DNA from: WLWS01 sp047638675
GTDB taxonomy: Bacteria; Pseudomonadota; Gammaproteobacteria; Eutrophobiales; Eutrophobiaceae
Reading direction: 5' to 3'
Assembly: GCA_047638675.1 (NCBI GenBank)
Contig: JBLIML010000002.1
Coordinates: 30,940 to 94,939, forward strand
Length of the DNA stretch: 64,000 nucleotides
The notes beneath the pieces were generated by a model. That model made no database searches and was not told where the DNA came from. It was given only the letters and a program-made list of their open reading frames with translations. The position numbers were made by a program, and so were the translations under genes. Shown one piece after another: positions 53,290 to 62,327 of this stretch; the stretch's first letter is position 1, and every line of letters starts with the position of its first letter.

Positions 53290-54048
53290 ATGGCAGTGAT
53301 TTGGCAAAAACATATCGCCGGCAGAAAGTATGAAGTGCGCAGTGCAGGACAAACACGACGACTTTATACCAATGGCGTATGTCACAGTGAGTTTAATCCG
53401 AATAAGATGGTAACCGGCAGCATCTGGGATCTCCTGGTACTGCCAGCTTTCTTTTATTCGCAAGGACAAATAAGACGAGTATTAATGTTGGGTGTGGGTG
53501 GTGGTGCGTCGATATTACAATTGCATCACCTCTTACAGCCGGATTGTATTTGTGGAGTAGAGCTTGATTCGGTTCATCTCGATATCGCCCGACGTTTTTT
53601 CAATGTCAGCGTGACTTCGTCTGAACTATATGAATCTGATGCACGTGACTGGTTGCAGCAATATAAGGGAGCTCCGTTTGACATGATCATCGACGATCTG
53701 TTTATTGATGAAGGGATGGAGCCTGTGCGTGCTATTGATGCAGACACTGAATGGCTTGGCCTGATCCTGAAGCATTTGTCTGTTGAGGGACATCTGGTGA
53801 TAAACTTTGGATCAGATGAGGAGTTTCTGGCATCAGCCTATTTTAATAACCATGAAATAAATCAACGATTTTTATCAGCATTCAAACTTACTAGTCCCTT
53901 GTTGGATAATATTGTGGGTGCATTCATGGGCATAAATACGGAGAGTAAGATATTGCGTGAAAATATTATCGCCCACCCGGTTCTAGGTCGGGCTCTTCAG
54001 TCAAAACGACTGCGCTATCGCATCAGAAAAATGAACGACCAAAGGTAA
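53290..54048 (+). CDS. Spermidine synthase-like SAM-binding protein
   Basis: A 252-residue Rossmann-fold protein of the polyamine aminopropyltransferase-like class. The SAM or decarboxy-SAM loop is VLMLGVGGGASILQLHHL (about 63-80), with GVELDSVHLDIARRFF, DARDWLQQY and FDMIIDDLF (about 138). It lacks the N-terminal beta domain and the residues typical of true spermidine synthase, so it may be a methyltransferase-like relative. Function unassigned. Confidence 0.75.
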   Translation: MAVIWQKHIAGRKYEVRSAGQTRRLYTNGVCHSEFNPNKMVTGSIWDLLVLPAFFYSQGQIRRVLMLGVGGGASILQLHHLLQPDCICGVELDSVHLDIARRFFNVSVTSSELYESDARDWLQQYKGAPFDMIIDDLFIDEGMEPVRAIDADTEWLGLILKHLSVEGHLVINFGSDEEFLASAYFNNHEINQRFLSAFKLTSPLLDNIVGAFMGINTESKILRENIIAHPVLGRALQSKRLRYRIRKMNDQR

Positions 54049-54069
54049 AAAGTTCGAGATATTGAACAT

Positions 54070-54708
54070 ATGAAAGCTATCGTCATCCCGGTCACTCGAT
54101 TTCGTCAAAATTGTTCATTGTTGATTTGTGAATTAACATTAAAAGCAGCGGTTGTTGATCCTGGGGGTGATCTGGATAGAATCATTGCTACAGCAATTGA
54201 ACATGACGTAGAGATTGAGAAAATCCTGGTGACCCATGCGCATGTTGATCATGCAGGTGGTGTGGCGGAACTCGCAGAGCGTCTCAATGTGCCCATTGAA
54301 GGGCCTCATCGAGATGATATATTCTGGATAGACCGATTGGTGGAAGAAGCGGCCATGTTTGATTTTCCTGCTTCCCGGGCATTCCAGCCAGAGCGCTGGC
54401 TGGATCAGGGGGATGTAGTTCAGTTCGGCGATATCAGCTTAAATGTTCATCATTGTCCCGGGCATACCCCAGGTCATGTGATTTTTCATCAAGTTGAGGC
54501 ACAATTGGCCAATGTCGGTGATGTGCTATTCCGAGGGACGATAGGGCGTAGCGATATACCCAGGGGAGATCAAGCGACCCTGATCGCGTCTATTAAACAA
54601 AGACTTTGGCCTCTGGGAGATGAAGTGGAGTTTATACCGGGGCACGGGCCCACATCCACCTTCGGACATGAACGCTTGACCAACCCATACGTCGCGGATC
54701 GCGTGTAA
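54070..54708 (+). CDS. Metallo-beta-lactamase-fold hydrolase (glyoxalase II-like, YcbL type)
   Basis: A 212-residue MBL-fold hydrolase with the full metal set: THAHVDHAGG (H56, H58, D60, H61), CPGHTPGHV (about 135), GDVLFRGTIGRSD (about 155) and PGHGP (about 194). The layout matches YcbL/glyoxalase II-like enzymes that cleave thioesters. It is 21 bases after the previous gene. Confidence 0.9.
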   Translation: MKAIVIPVTRFRQNCSLLICELTLKAAVVDPGGDLDRIIATAIEHDVEIEKILVTHAHVDHAGGVAELAERLNVPIEGPHRDDIFWIDRLVEEAAMFDFPASRAFQPERWLDQGDVVQFGDISLNVHHCPGHTPGHVIFHQVEAQLANVGDVLFRGTIGRSDIPRGDQATLIASIKQRLWPLGDEVEFIPGHGPTSTFGHERLTNPYVADRV

Positions 54709-54780
54709 TTTATAGATTTCGAATTCACGCAGTTCTTTTATACGAAAAAAGTAAATCTACTAACTAACAAGGAGCAAGAC

Positions 54781-55410
54781 ATGCAACTATATATTTTTCC
54801 CCCTTCCCCGAATTCGCTTTGTTGTCAGGCGGTAGCCAATCAGGCGGGTATTGAACTTGAGCTCATCCCCGTGGACTTACCCGGTGGTGGTCATATGGCG
54901 CCGGAGTTTATTAAGTTGAACCCTAACCACAAGATACCTACTTTAGTTGATGGGGATTTTTCGCTATGGGAGTCCGGCGCCATTATGCTCTATCTCGCGA
55001 ATAAAGCGCCGGACAGTAATCAGATACCCAATGACCCAAAGTCAAGGGCGCAAATGGCCCAGTGGATGTTCTGGAAAAATGCCCACTTCGGTCCCGCTTG
55101 CGGCGTTTATACTTTCGAAAACCTTGTTAAAGGCATGCTGGGCATGGGAGAACCTGATCCGGCCGTAGTGGAGAAAGGTAGCGAGGACTTCCATCGTTTT
55201 TTCGCTGTACTCAACGATCATTTGCAAGGTCGAGATTATGTTGTTGGGGACTCGCCGACGCTGGCCGATCATGCGCTCGCAGCCTGGATGATACCTGCGG
55301 AGCCAGCGGCATATCCAATGGAAGCCTATGGCGAAGTGACTCGTTGGTCCAAAGGCATTCTCAGTTCTGCTGCATGGCAACAGGCCCTCGCTACTGTACC
55401 TGCCCGCTAA
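54781..55410 (+). CDS. Glutathione S-transferase
   Basis: A 209-residue GST: thioredoxin-fold N-terminal domain (MQLYIFPPSPNSLCCQAVAN, then HKIPTLVDGDFSLWESGAIMLYL with the conserved Pro and Glu-Ser), and an all-helical C-terminal domain with GDSPTLADHALAAWM. AAGGAG is well placed before the ATG. It neighbours a DsbA protein and an MBL hydrolase, hinting at thiol-based detoxification. Confidence 0.92.
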   Translation: MQLYIFPPSPNSLCCQAVANQAGIELELIPVDLPGGGHMAPEFIKLNPNHKIPTLVDGDFSLWESGAIMLYLANKAPDSNQIPNDPKSRAQMAQWMFWKNAHFGPACGVYTFENLVKGMLGMGEPDPAVVEKGSEDFHRFFAVLNDHLQGRDYVVGDSPTLADHALAAWMIPAEPAAYPMEAYGEVTRWSKGILSSAAWQQALATVPAR

Positions 55411-55450
55411 AAATCCGATTTTTACTACGTTTATAAGATGACGCAGCATC

Positions 55451-55484
55451 CCCACTCCCGATTAGGGAGTGGGCCTGAGTTTTT
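55451..55484 (+). terminator. Intrinsic-type terminator after GST gene
   Basis: CCCACTCCC (55451-55459) and GGGAGTGGG (55465-55473) form a perfect 9-bp GC-rich stem with a five-base loop. A run of five T follows about six bases later. It lies 41 bases after the GST stop and in front of the convergent UGPase gene. Confidence 0.65.
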
Positions 55485-55543
55485 CAGAATTCCCAATACC
55501 CTGCCATCTATTTTTTGAGAAAACTGATAGGTAACACGTTCCG

Positions 55544-56941
55544 CTAAGACCAATTTATGTCTTTATCAATGCTGGTACCGGAAGGAATACGAATCTGCTT
55601 CCCACTATTATTCTGCAATCTAACTTTACCTTTAATAGTGATGTTTTTGCCAAAGATAATATCGCCTTCAACCTCAAGACTCTGGCAGTCGATCAATGAC
55701 AGTGGTCCATGAGGAAAGCGTGATTCAAAGGCTTCGATCATTTGGTAAAAGTTGTTATCCAGGGTAATCAGAGGCATATCCGATAAAGCGAGCTTGCTTG
55801 ACAGAGTATAGTTTTCACTCAAGTGAAATACATCTGAACGCACAAGCAGGAGATCATTCGTCGTTTTAACCGGGGCAAAGCGAGTGCGAGGAACGCGAAT
55901 CGCCTGTGCACCTTTGAACACACTAATAGCCGATCCCATGGCGGTTTCAAGTTGATAAACAGGATCAGAATGAAGGTCTTTTGGATCGATTGTCTTACTA
56001 TTTCTAATCAGGGGAAGATTTAATATATTGCTATTTTCTTCCAGTGTATTGTGCAATTTCTGCAGATCAATCCAAAGATTATTAGTATTGAAATAACGGT
56101 GCTTTGCAATGTCTTCAAACTCATTGCGGTCTTCATCAGTACATTGGGCCGCTTCTCTCAGGATAAGTCGATCATCTTGCGTACGAGCGAGATGACCACC
56201 TTTTTTATCGGCTTCTGTGCGGTCGGTTACTTCCATCAAAAAAGGCAATTGCTGCTCTATCATAAATCCAAGTAGTCGAGTCTCAAGTACAGCTCCGAGG
56301 TTGTCAGAGTTAGAAATCAATGCATAGCGATAGTTAGCGCGAAGTAAATTTTCCAACATGCCGCTGCTAACCATGGCGATATATATATCACCATGACCCG
56401 GTGGGCACCATTCCAGTTGCTCGCTTTGGCATGTCGCGGGCGACAGGTCAAATTGACGTATTTTTGGAACCTTATGTTGAATAAAATCCAGTGCAAGTTT
56501 TGCATTTTTAAGCGCCGGATAATTTCGTAATACCTTCTGTGAGTCTTCGCGAGTACTGAAACTATTCATCAACAGTAAATGTACTTTTGAATGGATAGCA
56601 TGCTGCGCAATTATATCGAGGAAGCTATAGTTCCCCTTGACGGTGATCAGGGACTTTGCCCTATCCAGCCCCATGGAAGTGCCCAGTCCGCCATTTAACT
56701 TTAGTAGCACTGTATTTGGCAGGGCCCTATTACCTTTTTCTTCATACTTCTGATCTAGATCATCCGCATTGGCCAATTCATCAATCGCTTTTATGCTGGA
56801 TTCAGGGATAAAACCAGTGCTGCCATCAAGTAATTGTTGATAATGATTTTCGAAATTTGCTATTGCGATCTCAGGCACGGCTTCGGATCGCATTTTGTCG
56901 GCAACTACCTGAAACCTTTCCTTTGTATCTTTGTTTGTCAT
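55544..56941 (-). CDS. UTP--glucose-1-phosphate uridylyltransferase, eukaryotic (UDPGP) type
   Basis: It makes UDP-glucose for glycans. The 465-residue protein belongs to the large UDPGP family of plants and animals rather than the short GalU family. It has the nucleotide-binding motif KLNGGLGTSMG (about 84-94) with LDRAKSLI, CPPGHGDIY (about 173), SNSDNLGA (about 210), MEVTDRTEADKKGGHLA (about 236) and a C-terminal left-handed beta-helix region. This type is uncommon in gammaproteobacteria. Confidence 0.92.
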   Translation of the reverse strand: MTNKDTKERFQVVADKMRSEAVPEIAIANFENHYQQLLDGSTGFIPESSIKAIDELANADDLDQKYEEKGNRALPNTVLLKLNGGLGTSMGLDRAKSLITVKGNYSFLDIIAQHAIHSKVHLLLMNSFSTREDSQKVLRNYPALKNAKLALDFIQHKVPKIRQFDLSPATCQSEQLEWCPPGHGDIYIAMVSSGMLENLLRANYRYALISNSDNLGAVLETRLLGFMIEQQLPFLMEVTDRTEADKKGGHLARTQDDRLILREAAQCTDEDRNEFEDIAKHRYFNTNNLWIDLQKLHNTLEENSNILNLPLIRNSKTIDPKDLHSDPVYQLETAMGSAISVFKGAQAIRVPRTRFAPVKTTNDLLLVRSDVFHLSENYTLSSKLALSDMPLITLDNNFYQMIEAFESRFPHGPLSLIDCQSLEVEGDIIFGKNITIKGKVRLQNNSGKQIRIPSGTSIDKDINWS

Positions 56942-57021
56942 AATTACAATAAGAGCCTTATATATTTATGGTGTCCTGATATAGTAGATAATCACATTTT
57001 CGTTTAACGACTCTGAATATA

Positions 57022-57774
57022 GTGCTGAAACTTAATAACATATCCAAACGTTTTAATAAAGAACAGGCATTATATCCTTTTTCCTATGACGCGTTTTCCG
57101 CTCAGACCAGTGTTTTTATTGGCCCCAGTGGATGTGGCAAATCGACATTGCTAAGATTGATTACCGGTTTGTTATCCAGCGACACAGGCGACATAATTTT
57201 TGATGATCTTGCCCTGTCGTCAGAAACACTTCCTCAGCTACGTAAGCGCATGGGATACGTAATACAGGAAGGCGGTTTGTTCCCACATATGACTGCCAAA
57301 TCGAATGTAAGCATTATGGCAGACCATTTGCGGTGGGCTAATGATAAGAAAGAGTCTCGTCTCAATGAATTGTCGACACTAGTGCAACTACCCACTGAAT
57401 TATTATCGCGTTACCCAGGTGAGCTATCGGGTGGGCAATGTCAACGCGTCAGCCTGATGCGTGCGCTGATGCTGGATCCTGACTTCTTGCTATTAGATGA
57501 ACCATTGGGCGCTCTGGATCCCATGATACGTTTCGATTTACAACAAGAGTTAAAAGAGATCTTCAAGCAACTTGGAAAAACAGTGCTAATGGTGACTCAT
57601 GATATAGGTGAGGCTGCTTATTTTGGGGACAACTTAATATTACTAAGAGAAGGAAAAATAGTTCAACAAGGCACAATCGTAGATTTTATTAGTAGCCCGG
57701 CAGAAGAGTTTGTCGAGCAATTTATCAGAGCTCAGCGCCATAGCTTCACAGAAAACGATGGTGCGGGCATATGA
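57022..57774 (+). CDS. ABC transporter ATP-binding protein, glycine betaine/choline (OpuA/OpuC) type
   Basis: A 250-residue ATPase: Walker A IGPSGCGKSTLLRL (about 33-46), Q-loop VIQEGG, signature ELSGGQCQRVSLMRAL (about 134-149), Walker B FLLLDEPLGALD and H-loop MVTHD. It has no C-terminal CBS domains. The start is GTG without an evident ribosome-binding site. Four-base overlap with the permease gene. Paired with an osmoprotectant-type receptor, it likely imports betaine or choline. Confidence 0.9.
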   Translation: MLKLNNISKRFNKEQALYPFSYDAFSAQTSVFIGPSGCGKSTLLRLITGLLSSDTGDIIFDDLALSSETLPQLRKRMGYVIQEGGLFPHMTAKSNVSIMADHLRWANDKKESRLNELSTLVQLPTELLSRYPGELSGGQCQRVSLMRALMLDPDFLLLDEPLGALDPMIRFDLQQELKEIFKQLGKTVLMVTHDIGEAAYFGDNLILLREGKIVQQGTIVDFISSPAEEFVEQFIRAQRHSFTENDGAGI

Positions 57775-59276
57775 ACTATTCACGTCAACTTTTATTTGGT
57801 TTCTGTTTGATGCTGGTTTTATTAGATGTGCTTGCCTTCAATGAGAAAGAGATTGTAATCGGTTCAAAAAATTTCACAGAGAATATTATTGTTGCAGAGA
57901 TTGCGACACAGTTAATTAGAGAGACAGGCATAAATGTATCGCATCGTTCCGGGCTTGGTGGGTCTCGCATTTTGTGGTCGGCGCTTCATGCAGGAGAGAT
58001 TGCTGCTTATCCCGAATATACGGGGACTTTGAAAAAGGAAATTTTATCAGATAAAAATATTGATACATTTGCTCAGCTAAAAGCCGTGCTTAAAGGGGAG
58101 GGCATTGGTATTACTCCAGTCTTGGGGTTTAACAATACCTATATCATCGGCATGCTGGAAACAGTTGCTGGTGCTTTGGATGTTAATACCATATCCGATC
58201 TGAAGCGGCATCCAGAATTAACGTTTGCTTTCAGTAACGAGTTCATGGACCGTGGTGATGGTTGGCCCGGTTTACAGGCACACTATCAATTACCACAAGT
58301 TGAGGTAAGTGGGCTGGATCACGATCTTGCATACCGAGCGCTCAGCAGTGGTGCAATCGATGCTATGGATTTGTATTCCACCGATGCAGAAATTCAATAT
58401 TACAAGATTCGCTCCTTAATAGATGATCAACATTATTTTCCTGATTATCATGCGGTCTACTTGTATCGACTGGATCAGTCGAAAGCCTTCGTAAATCAAT
58501 TACGGATGATATCTGGTCAGATTGATGACGCAAGCATGCTTGCAATGAATGCTGCGGTGAAACTTGATGGAGAGTCTGAGAAGGCAGTTTCCTCTGCCTT
58601 TATCATGCAAAGATTCGATATCGAGTCACAGTTTGTTGCGACAACGGTATTCAATCGTTTTCTGAAGAATACCAAAGACCATCTGGCATTGGTTGCGGTC
58701 TCCCTGTTATTTGCAATTTTGATCGCCATTCCTTTGGGTATAATTGCGGCCCGACGACCTGGATCTGGGCGGGTGATTCTGACAATAACAGCGATTTTAC
58801 AAACTATACCTTCGCTGGCCTTGTTTGTTTTCATGATCCCACTTTTGGGAATTGGTGGGCCGCCTACTATATTCGCCCTGTTTATTTACAGTCTTTTGCC
58901 CATCGTCAGGAATACTTATAGCGGGCTACACGATATTCCTGCTGCTTTGCGCGAATCTGCACAGGTAATCGGACTACCCTCTGCGGCCAGCCTTAGACTA
59001 GTGGAGTTGCCATTGGCAACGCGATCCATCTTTGCCGGGATAAAAACCTCTGCAGTCATTAATGTAGGTACGGCAACACTGGGGGCGCTAATTGGAGCGG
59101 GAGGCTATGGTCAACCGATTATTAGCGGTATACGCCTGGATGATATCGGTTTGATATTACAAGGGGCGATTCCGGCTGCGGTTCTGGCCTTACTGGTACA
59201 GGGCATGTTTGAATTGTTTGAGCGCTTAATTTTGCCGGAACCACTGCGTTACCAGCTTGAGAATCGTAAAGGGTAA
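57771..59276 (+). CDS. Fused substrate-binding and permease protein, osmoprotectant ABC transporter
   Basis: A 501-residue fusion: hydrophobic leader (about 5-22), an OpuAC-type substrate domain (EIVIGSKNFTENIIVAEI, WSALHAGEIAAYPEYTGT, to about 285), then a ProW-type permease with five to six helices (about 295-485) containing the coupling motif EVALP-like ALRESAQVIGLPSAASLRLVELPLA and NVGTATLGALIGAGGYGQPI. The order binding domain first, permease second, is the reverse of the well-known Lactococcus OpuABC. ATGA coupling to the ATPase gene. Confidence 0.9.
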   Translation: MNYSRQLLFGFCLMLVLLDVLAFNEKEIVIGSKNFTENIIVAEIATQLIRETGINVSHRSGLGGSRILWSALHAGEIAAYPEYTGTLKKEILSDKNIDTFAQLKAVLKGEGIGITPVLGFNNTYIIGMLETVAGALDVNTISDLKRHPELTFAFSNEFMDRGDGWPGLQAHYQLPQVEVSGLDHDLAYRALSSGAIDAMDLYSTDAEIQYYKIRSLIDDQHYFPDYHAVYLYRLDQSKAFVNQLRMISGQIDDASMLAMNAAVKLDGESEKAVSSAFIMQRFDIESQFVATTVFNRFLKNTKDHLALVAVSLLFAILIAIPLGIIAARRPGSGRVILTITAILQTIPSLALFVFMIPLLGIGGPPTIFALFIYSLLPIVRNTYSGLHDIPAALRESAQVIGLPSAASLRLVELPLATRSIFAGIKTSAVINVGTATLGALIGAGGYGQPIISGIRLDDIGLILQGAIPAAVLALLVQGMFELFERLILPEPLRYQLENRKG

Positions 59277-59280
59277 AACG

Positions 59281-59304
59281 AAAAAAGTTGGGACCAATCC
59301 CAAC
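59281..59304 (-). terminator. Intrinsic terminator for the CNB-domain gene
   Basis: On the minus strand GTTGGGA (59304-59298) and TCCCAAC (59293-59287) form a perfect 7-bp stem with a four-base loop, followed directly by six T residues (59286-59281). It lies about 70 bases beyond the stop of the CNB gene, an ideal position. On the plus strand no U-run follows. Confidence 0.75.
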
Positions 59305-59376
59305 AGGCATACTGAACTTTGTCTTAACCCCGTGCTGCTCCAGCTAGCGGACTCAGGCTGGATGCCAACTATTCTT

Positions 59377-60000
59377 TTATTTCTGTATCAAGTCTTCATT
59401 ATCTTTGCGTCGTTGCTCGACTATTTCCATGAAAGCATGAGCCACTCTTGGAACGTTTTCAAAATAGTGGGTGAGAGCAGAATAATCTGTGCGCAGGCAT
59501 TCGACATTGTCTACGGCACGTACTGAAGCCGTCCGAACACCTCCCTGGAAATAGCCCATTTCACCAATGGGCTCGTAGGCTTCAACATATGCAATGTGCA
59601 AATGCGAGCCATCAAGATTGGTTCGATATACTTCGACTTTTCCGCTGGCAATAATGTAAAGCGTTGGGTCCGGTTCATCCTGAATGATGAATTGTTTACC
59701 CGCTGGCACATTGACTTCTATAAAGCGACTGCTTATCGCCGCTAATTCTGTTTTGGAGAGCATGGAGAAAACCGGTGAGAAGGCGAGTCTATCGACGCGC
59801 TGCCGCCGTATGGCAAAATCATGTTCTTCTTGTGTAATTTCACCACTTTCAAGCAACAACTCGCCTATATGCTTTGGCACCTTTCCGTTTTTCAATGCTT
59901 GCCCTTGCCTCCTTACCGCATTTTGCAAGGCTCCAGGAGAAATAACGAGATAGCTGCCAAATCGCTTGGCTTCTGCTTGCATTATAATTTCTTCAGTCAT
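59377..60000 (-). CDS. Cyclic-nucleotide-binding-domain protein
   Basis: A 207-residue protein: an N-terminal segment with GELLLESGEITQEEHDFAIRRQ (about 46-67), resembling MshEN-type or T2SS-ATPase N-domains, then a cyclic-nucleotide-binding beta roll (about 80-190) with GKQFIIQDEPDPTLYIIASGKVEVYR and YEPIGEMGYFQGGVRTASVRA. No output domain. GGAG precedes the ATG. It follows the REC-EAL gene with 57 bases between and probably belongs to the same unit. Confidence 0.85.
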   Translation of the reverse strand: MTEEIIMQAEAKRFGSYLVISPGALQNAVRRQGQALKNGKVPKHIGELLLESGEITQEEHDFAIRRQRVDRLAFSPVFSMLSKTELAAISSRFIEVNVPAGKQFIIQDEPDPTLYIIASGKVEVYRTNLDGSHLHIAYVEAYEPIGEMGYFQGGVRTASVRAVDNVECLRTDYSALTHYFENVPRVAHAFMEIVEQRRKDNEDLIQK

Positions 60001-60057
60001 GGTTCAATTCTCCAGTATGAGCTCATAATTCAGTACAAAACTTATAAATGTTCAGCA

Positions 60058-62181
60058 TTATGAAATTTCGAAGGATTCAACGTTAGTCAAGTCATCCAAC
60101 TGACTACTGGCTTCTCCGATGAATTCGCCAATTGCATAATCGGCGCCGATACTGATCACTTCGGTCAGTGTGGTCGCGTCTTCTACGTCCTGTACAACTA
60201 TTGCTGTGCCGCGCTTCTTCAAACTCGTTAGTAAGGACCCACCTTCTTCGGCATCAGCACTGACTTCTTCGGACAATTGTTTAATCAGGGCGGGACTGAC
60301 CTTCAAAAAATCAAAATTGGTTTTCTTTGTCAGTGTTTTCATTGATTCCACATCTTTGACGTGGGCTAACATAAATTTGAAACCATGTGATTTGTGTAAA
60401 AAGGTCATCAGGGCTTCGGCCTGTTTTTGTCGAGACGAGAATGTGTCAGCTGAAATCTCCAGTGCCACAGCTCGACCTGGGTGGCTTTTCCCGAGTCCGG
60501 ACAAAAGTTCACGCAACCAGTTGAACAGAGTTGCATCTGCAAGGGACGCATCACTGATCTTCATCAAGAAGACATATCGATCATGAGAACTGTGTGCTGC
60601 CCTGCCAATCGCCTCTCTTAACATCCATCTGTCAATATATTTTGGAAAGGAAGGTACCTTCTTCACTCGCGACATAATTTCTTCTGCACCGACGGTAAGG
60701 CCATCGGGATCGATTAGTTGTAAAGAAGTTGCATATAACTCAGATTCATTTTCCTCTTCTTCAGCCAAAAACGAGATGACTGGCTGAAAGGTTTGCACGA
60801 CACGTTTTTCTTCAAATGAACGTTTCACAGCCAGTGCGGCAATGTTGAGTGTTGCATCGTCAAGAACTGCATCATCACTTTCATGCGGCTTTGAAGGCTT
60901 CTCAGCTGCAGGAGGAGAAGCTTTTACTGCGGGCCCTTGCGGTGCTGGAGTTGGCGCAGGCTTTGGCACTGGTTTCGGTACAGCTTTAGCTTCGGTAGTC
61001 GGTGCAGGTTTGGGCGCTGGTATTGGCGCAGGCTTATCTGCTGCGTGTTCCTCACCCTGCCCACTCTGCTCAACAATGTTGTCGGATTTTTCTACATCCA
61101 CGGTGAGAGTCGCTGAGCGCTCTGCCGTTGGCGTCACTTCAGCGGCGGGTTTGTTGTCTTTACTTTCCTCAATCGTGATACTGAGTTCTTCATCGACTTT
61201 AGTAGTAGTCGTCGCGGGAATCTCAGTCGTCGGCCGTTTTGTCGGAGGCGCTGCTACGGTATGGGCTTCGTTACATATTTCGTAGCTGTTCTCTCCCTGT
61301 TTATTCGATGCGCTGATAACGGTGGCATTTGCCATTTTGATTATGGCTTCAGCTGAGTTTGCACTAATGGCAGTAGAAACAACACCAATGCTCACCGTAT
61401 AACGATACTTCTTGCTATCAAATTTATAGGGACGCTTATTAAGATGATTACAAAGCCCCTGGAGGTTGAAATCCATCGCGATTGCAGAAGCGGGATCATC
61501 GATCAACAGTCCAATCGAAACTTCGCTAAAACGGGTGATACTGGGATTACAACCACCGATCTGGAAAACTTCAAAAGCCTGTTTCGCAATATGACGGACC
61601 ATATTATCCCGAAGAATAACGCCGGCGACTCTAGCGATTTTCTCATGATTGTCCAGTTGAATCAGTAAGAGGATTCTATCCGGTGCATCCGGCTCAGGTT
61701 TTTCGAGTTGCTGATAAAAAAGCCCCTTATTAAACGCGTGACTATGTAAAGTGGCGTCATTCGTACGTTGTCTTTCAAGCTTGTTTTCCTCGTAAGCATT
61801 GAGGATGGATTTACGTAATTCTTCCTTATTCAGCGTCTCCTTGCGAATATAATCAGACACCCCCGACTTAAGCGCACGCACGGCGATTTCTTCATTTCCC
61901 GCACCGGTAAGCATGATAGTGGTCGGAAATAGCGGGTTTTTGCGATTCTTTCGAAGGATGTCCAGGCCAGTCACGCCGTGGATGCAAAGAAAATAATCCA
62001 GCAGCAAGACATCGTAGCGGGACCAATCAAAATCCAACTCAGGCACGCCTCTCGCGATAGGGTCGTATTCCTCCAGCTCAACTTCTGGGAACATCTTACC
62101 TAGACGCACTAGCAACAGTTTGCGAAAGTCACTGTCATCGTCAAAGATTAGAATTCGTTGTAAACTGCGGGTTTCGGTCAT
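60058..62181 (-). CDS. Response regulator with degenerate GGDEF and EAL domains
   Basis: A 707-residue signalling protein: REC domain (about 9-130, acidic FDDDS, phospho-acceptor D62 in LLLDYFL, TGAG), a GGDEF-like domain (about 165-310) without the GGDEF motif, a Pro-Ala-Lys rich linker (about 383-430), and an EAL-like domain (about 460-705). The EAL motif is replaced (YATSLQLIDPDG), so no diesterase activity is expected; it may bind c-di-GMP. The overall plan recalls FimX, which acts in type IV pilus assembly. No pilus genes are in the window. Confidence 0.85.
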   Translation of the reverse strand: MTETRSLQRILIFDDDSDFRKLLLVRLGKMFPEVELEEYDPIARGVPELDFDWSRYDVLLLDYFLCIHGVTGLDILRKNRKNPLFPTTIMLTGAGNEEIAVRALKSGVSDYIRKETLNKEELRKSILNAYEENKLERQRTNDATLHSHAFNKGLFYQQLEKPEPDAPDRILLLIQLDNHEKIARVAGVILRDNMVRHIAKQAFEVFQIGGCNPSITRFSEVSIGLLIDDPASAIAMDFNLQGLCNHLNKRPYKFDSKKYRYTVSIGVVSTAISANSAEAIIKMANATVISASNKQGENSYEICNEAHTVAAPPTKRPTTEIPATTTTKVDEELSITIEESKDNKPAAEVTPTAERSATLTVDVEKSDNIVEQSGQGEEHAADKPAPIPAPKPAPTTEAKAVPKPVPKPAPTPAPQGPAVKASPPAAEKPSKPHESDDAVLDDATLNIAALAVKRSFEEKRVVQTFQPVISFLAEEEENESELYATSLQLIDPDGLTVGAEEIMSRVKKVPSFPKYIDRWMLREAIGRAAHSSHDRYVFLMKISDASLADATLFNWLRELLSGLGKSHPGRAVALEISADTFSSRQKQAEALMTFLHKSHGFKFMLAHVKDVESMKTLTKKTNFDFLKVSPALIKQLSEEVSADAEEGGSLLTSLKKRGTAIVVQDVEDATTLTEVISIGADYAIGEFIGEASSQLDDLTNVESFEIS

Positions 62182-62327
62182 GAGTTCAAGGTTGGCATGG
62201 AGTTAACTGGATTATAATAAGAAATCAGTCGCATTGGCATTGTATTTTAATTGCTTACATAGAGTGTAGACTGTTAAGTACTGATTTCCATCAATATTCG
62301 TGTGTTCACAGTGTAATCGGCGCTTAT

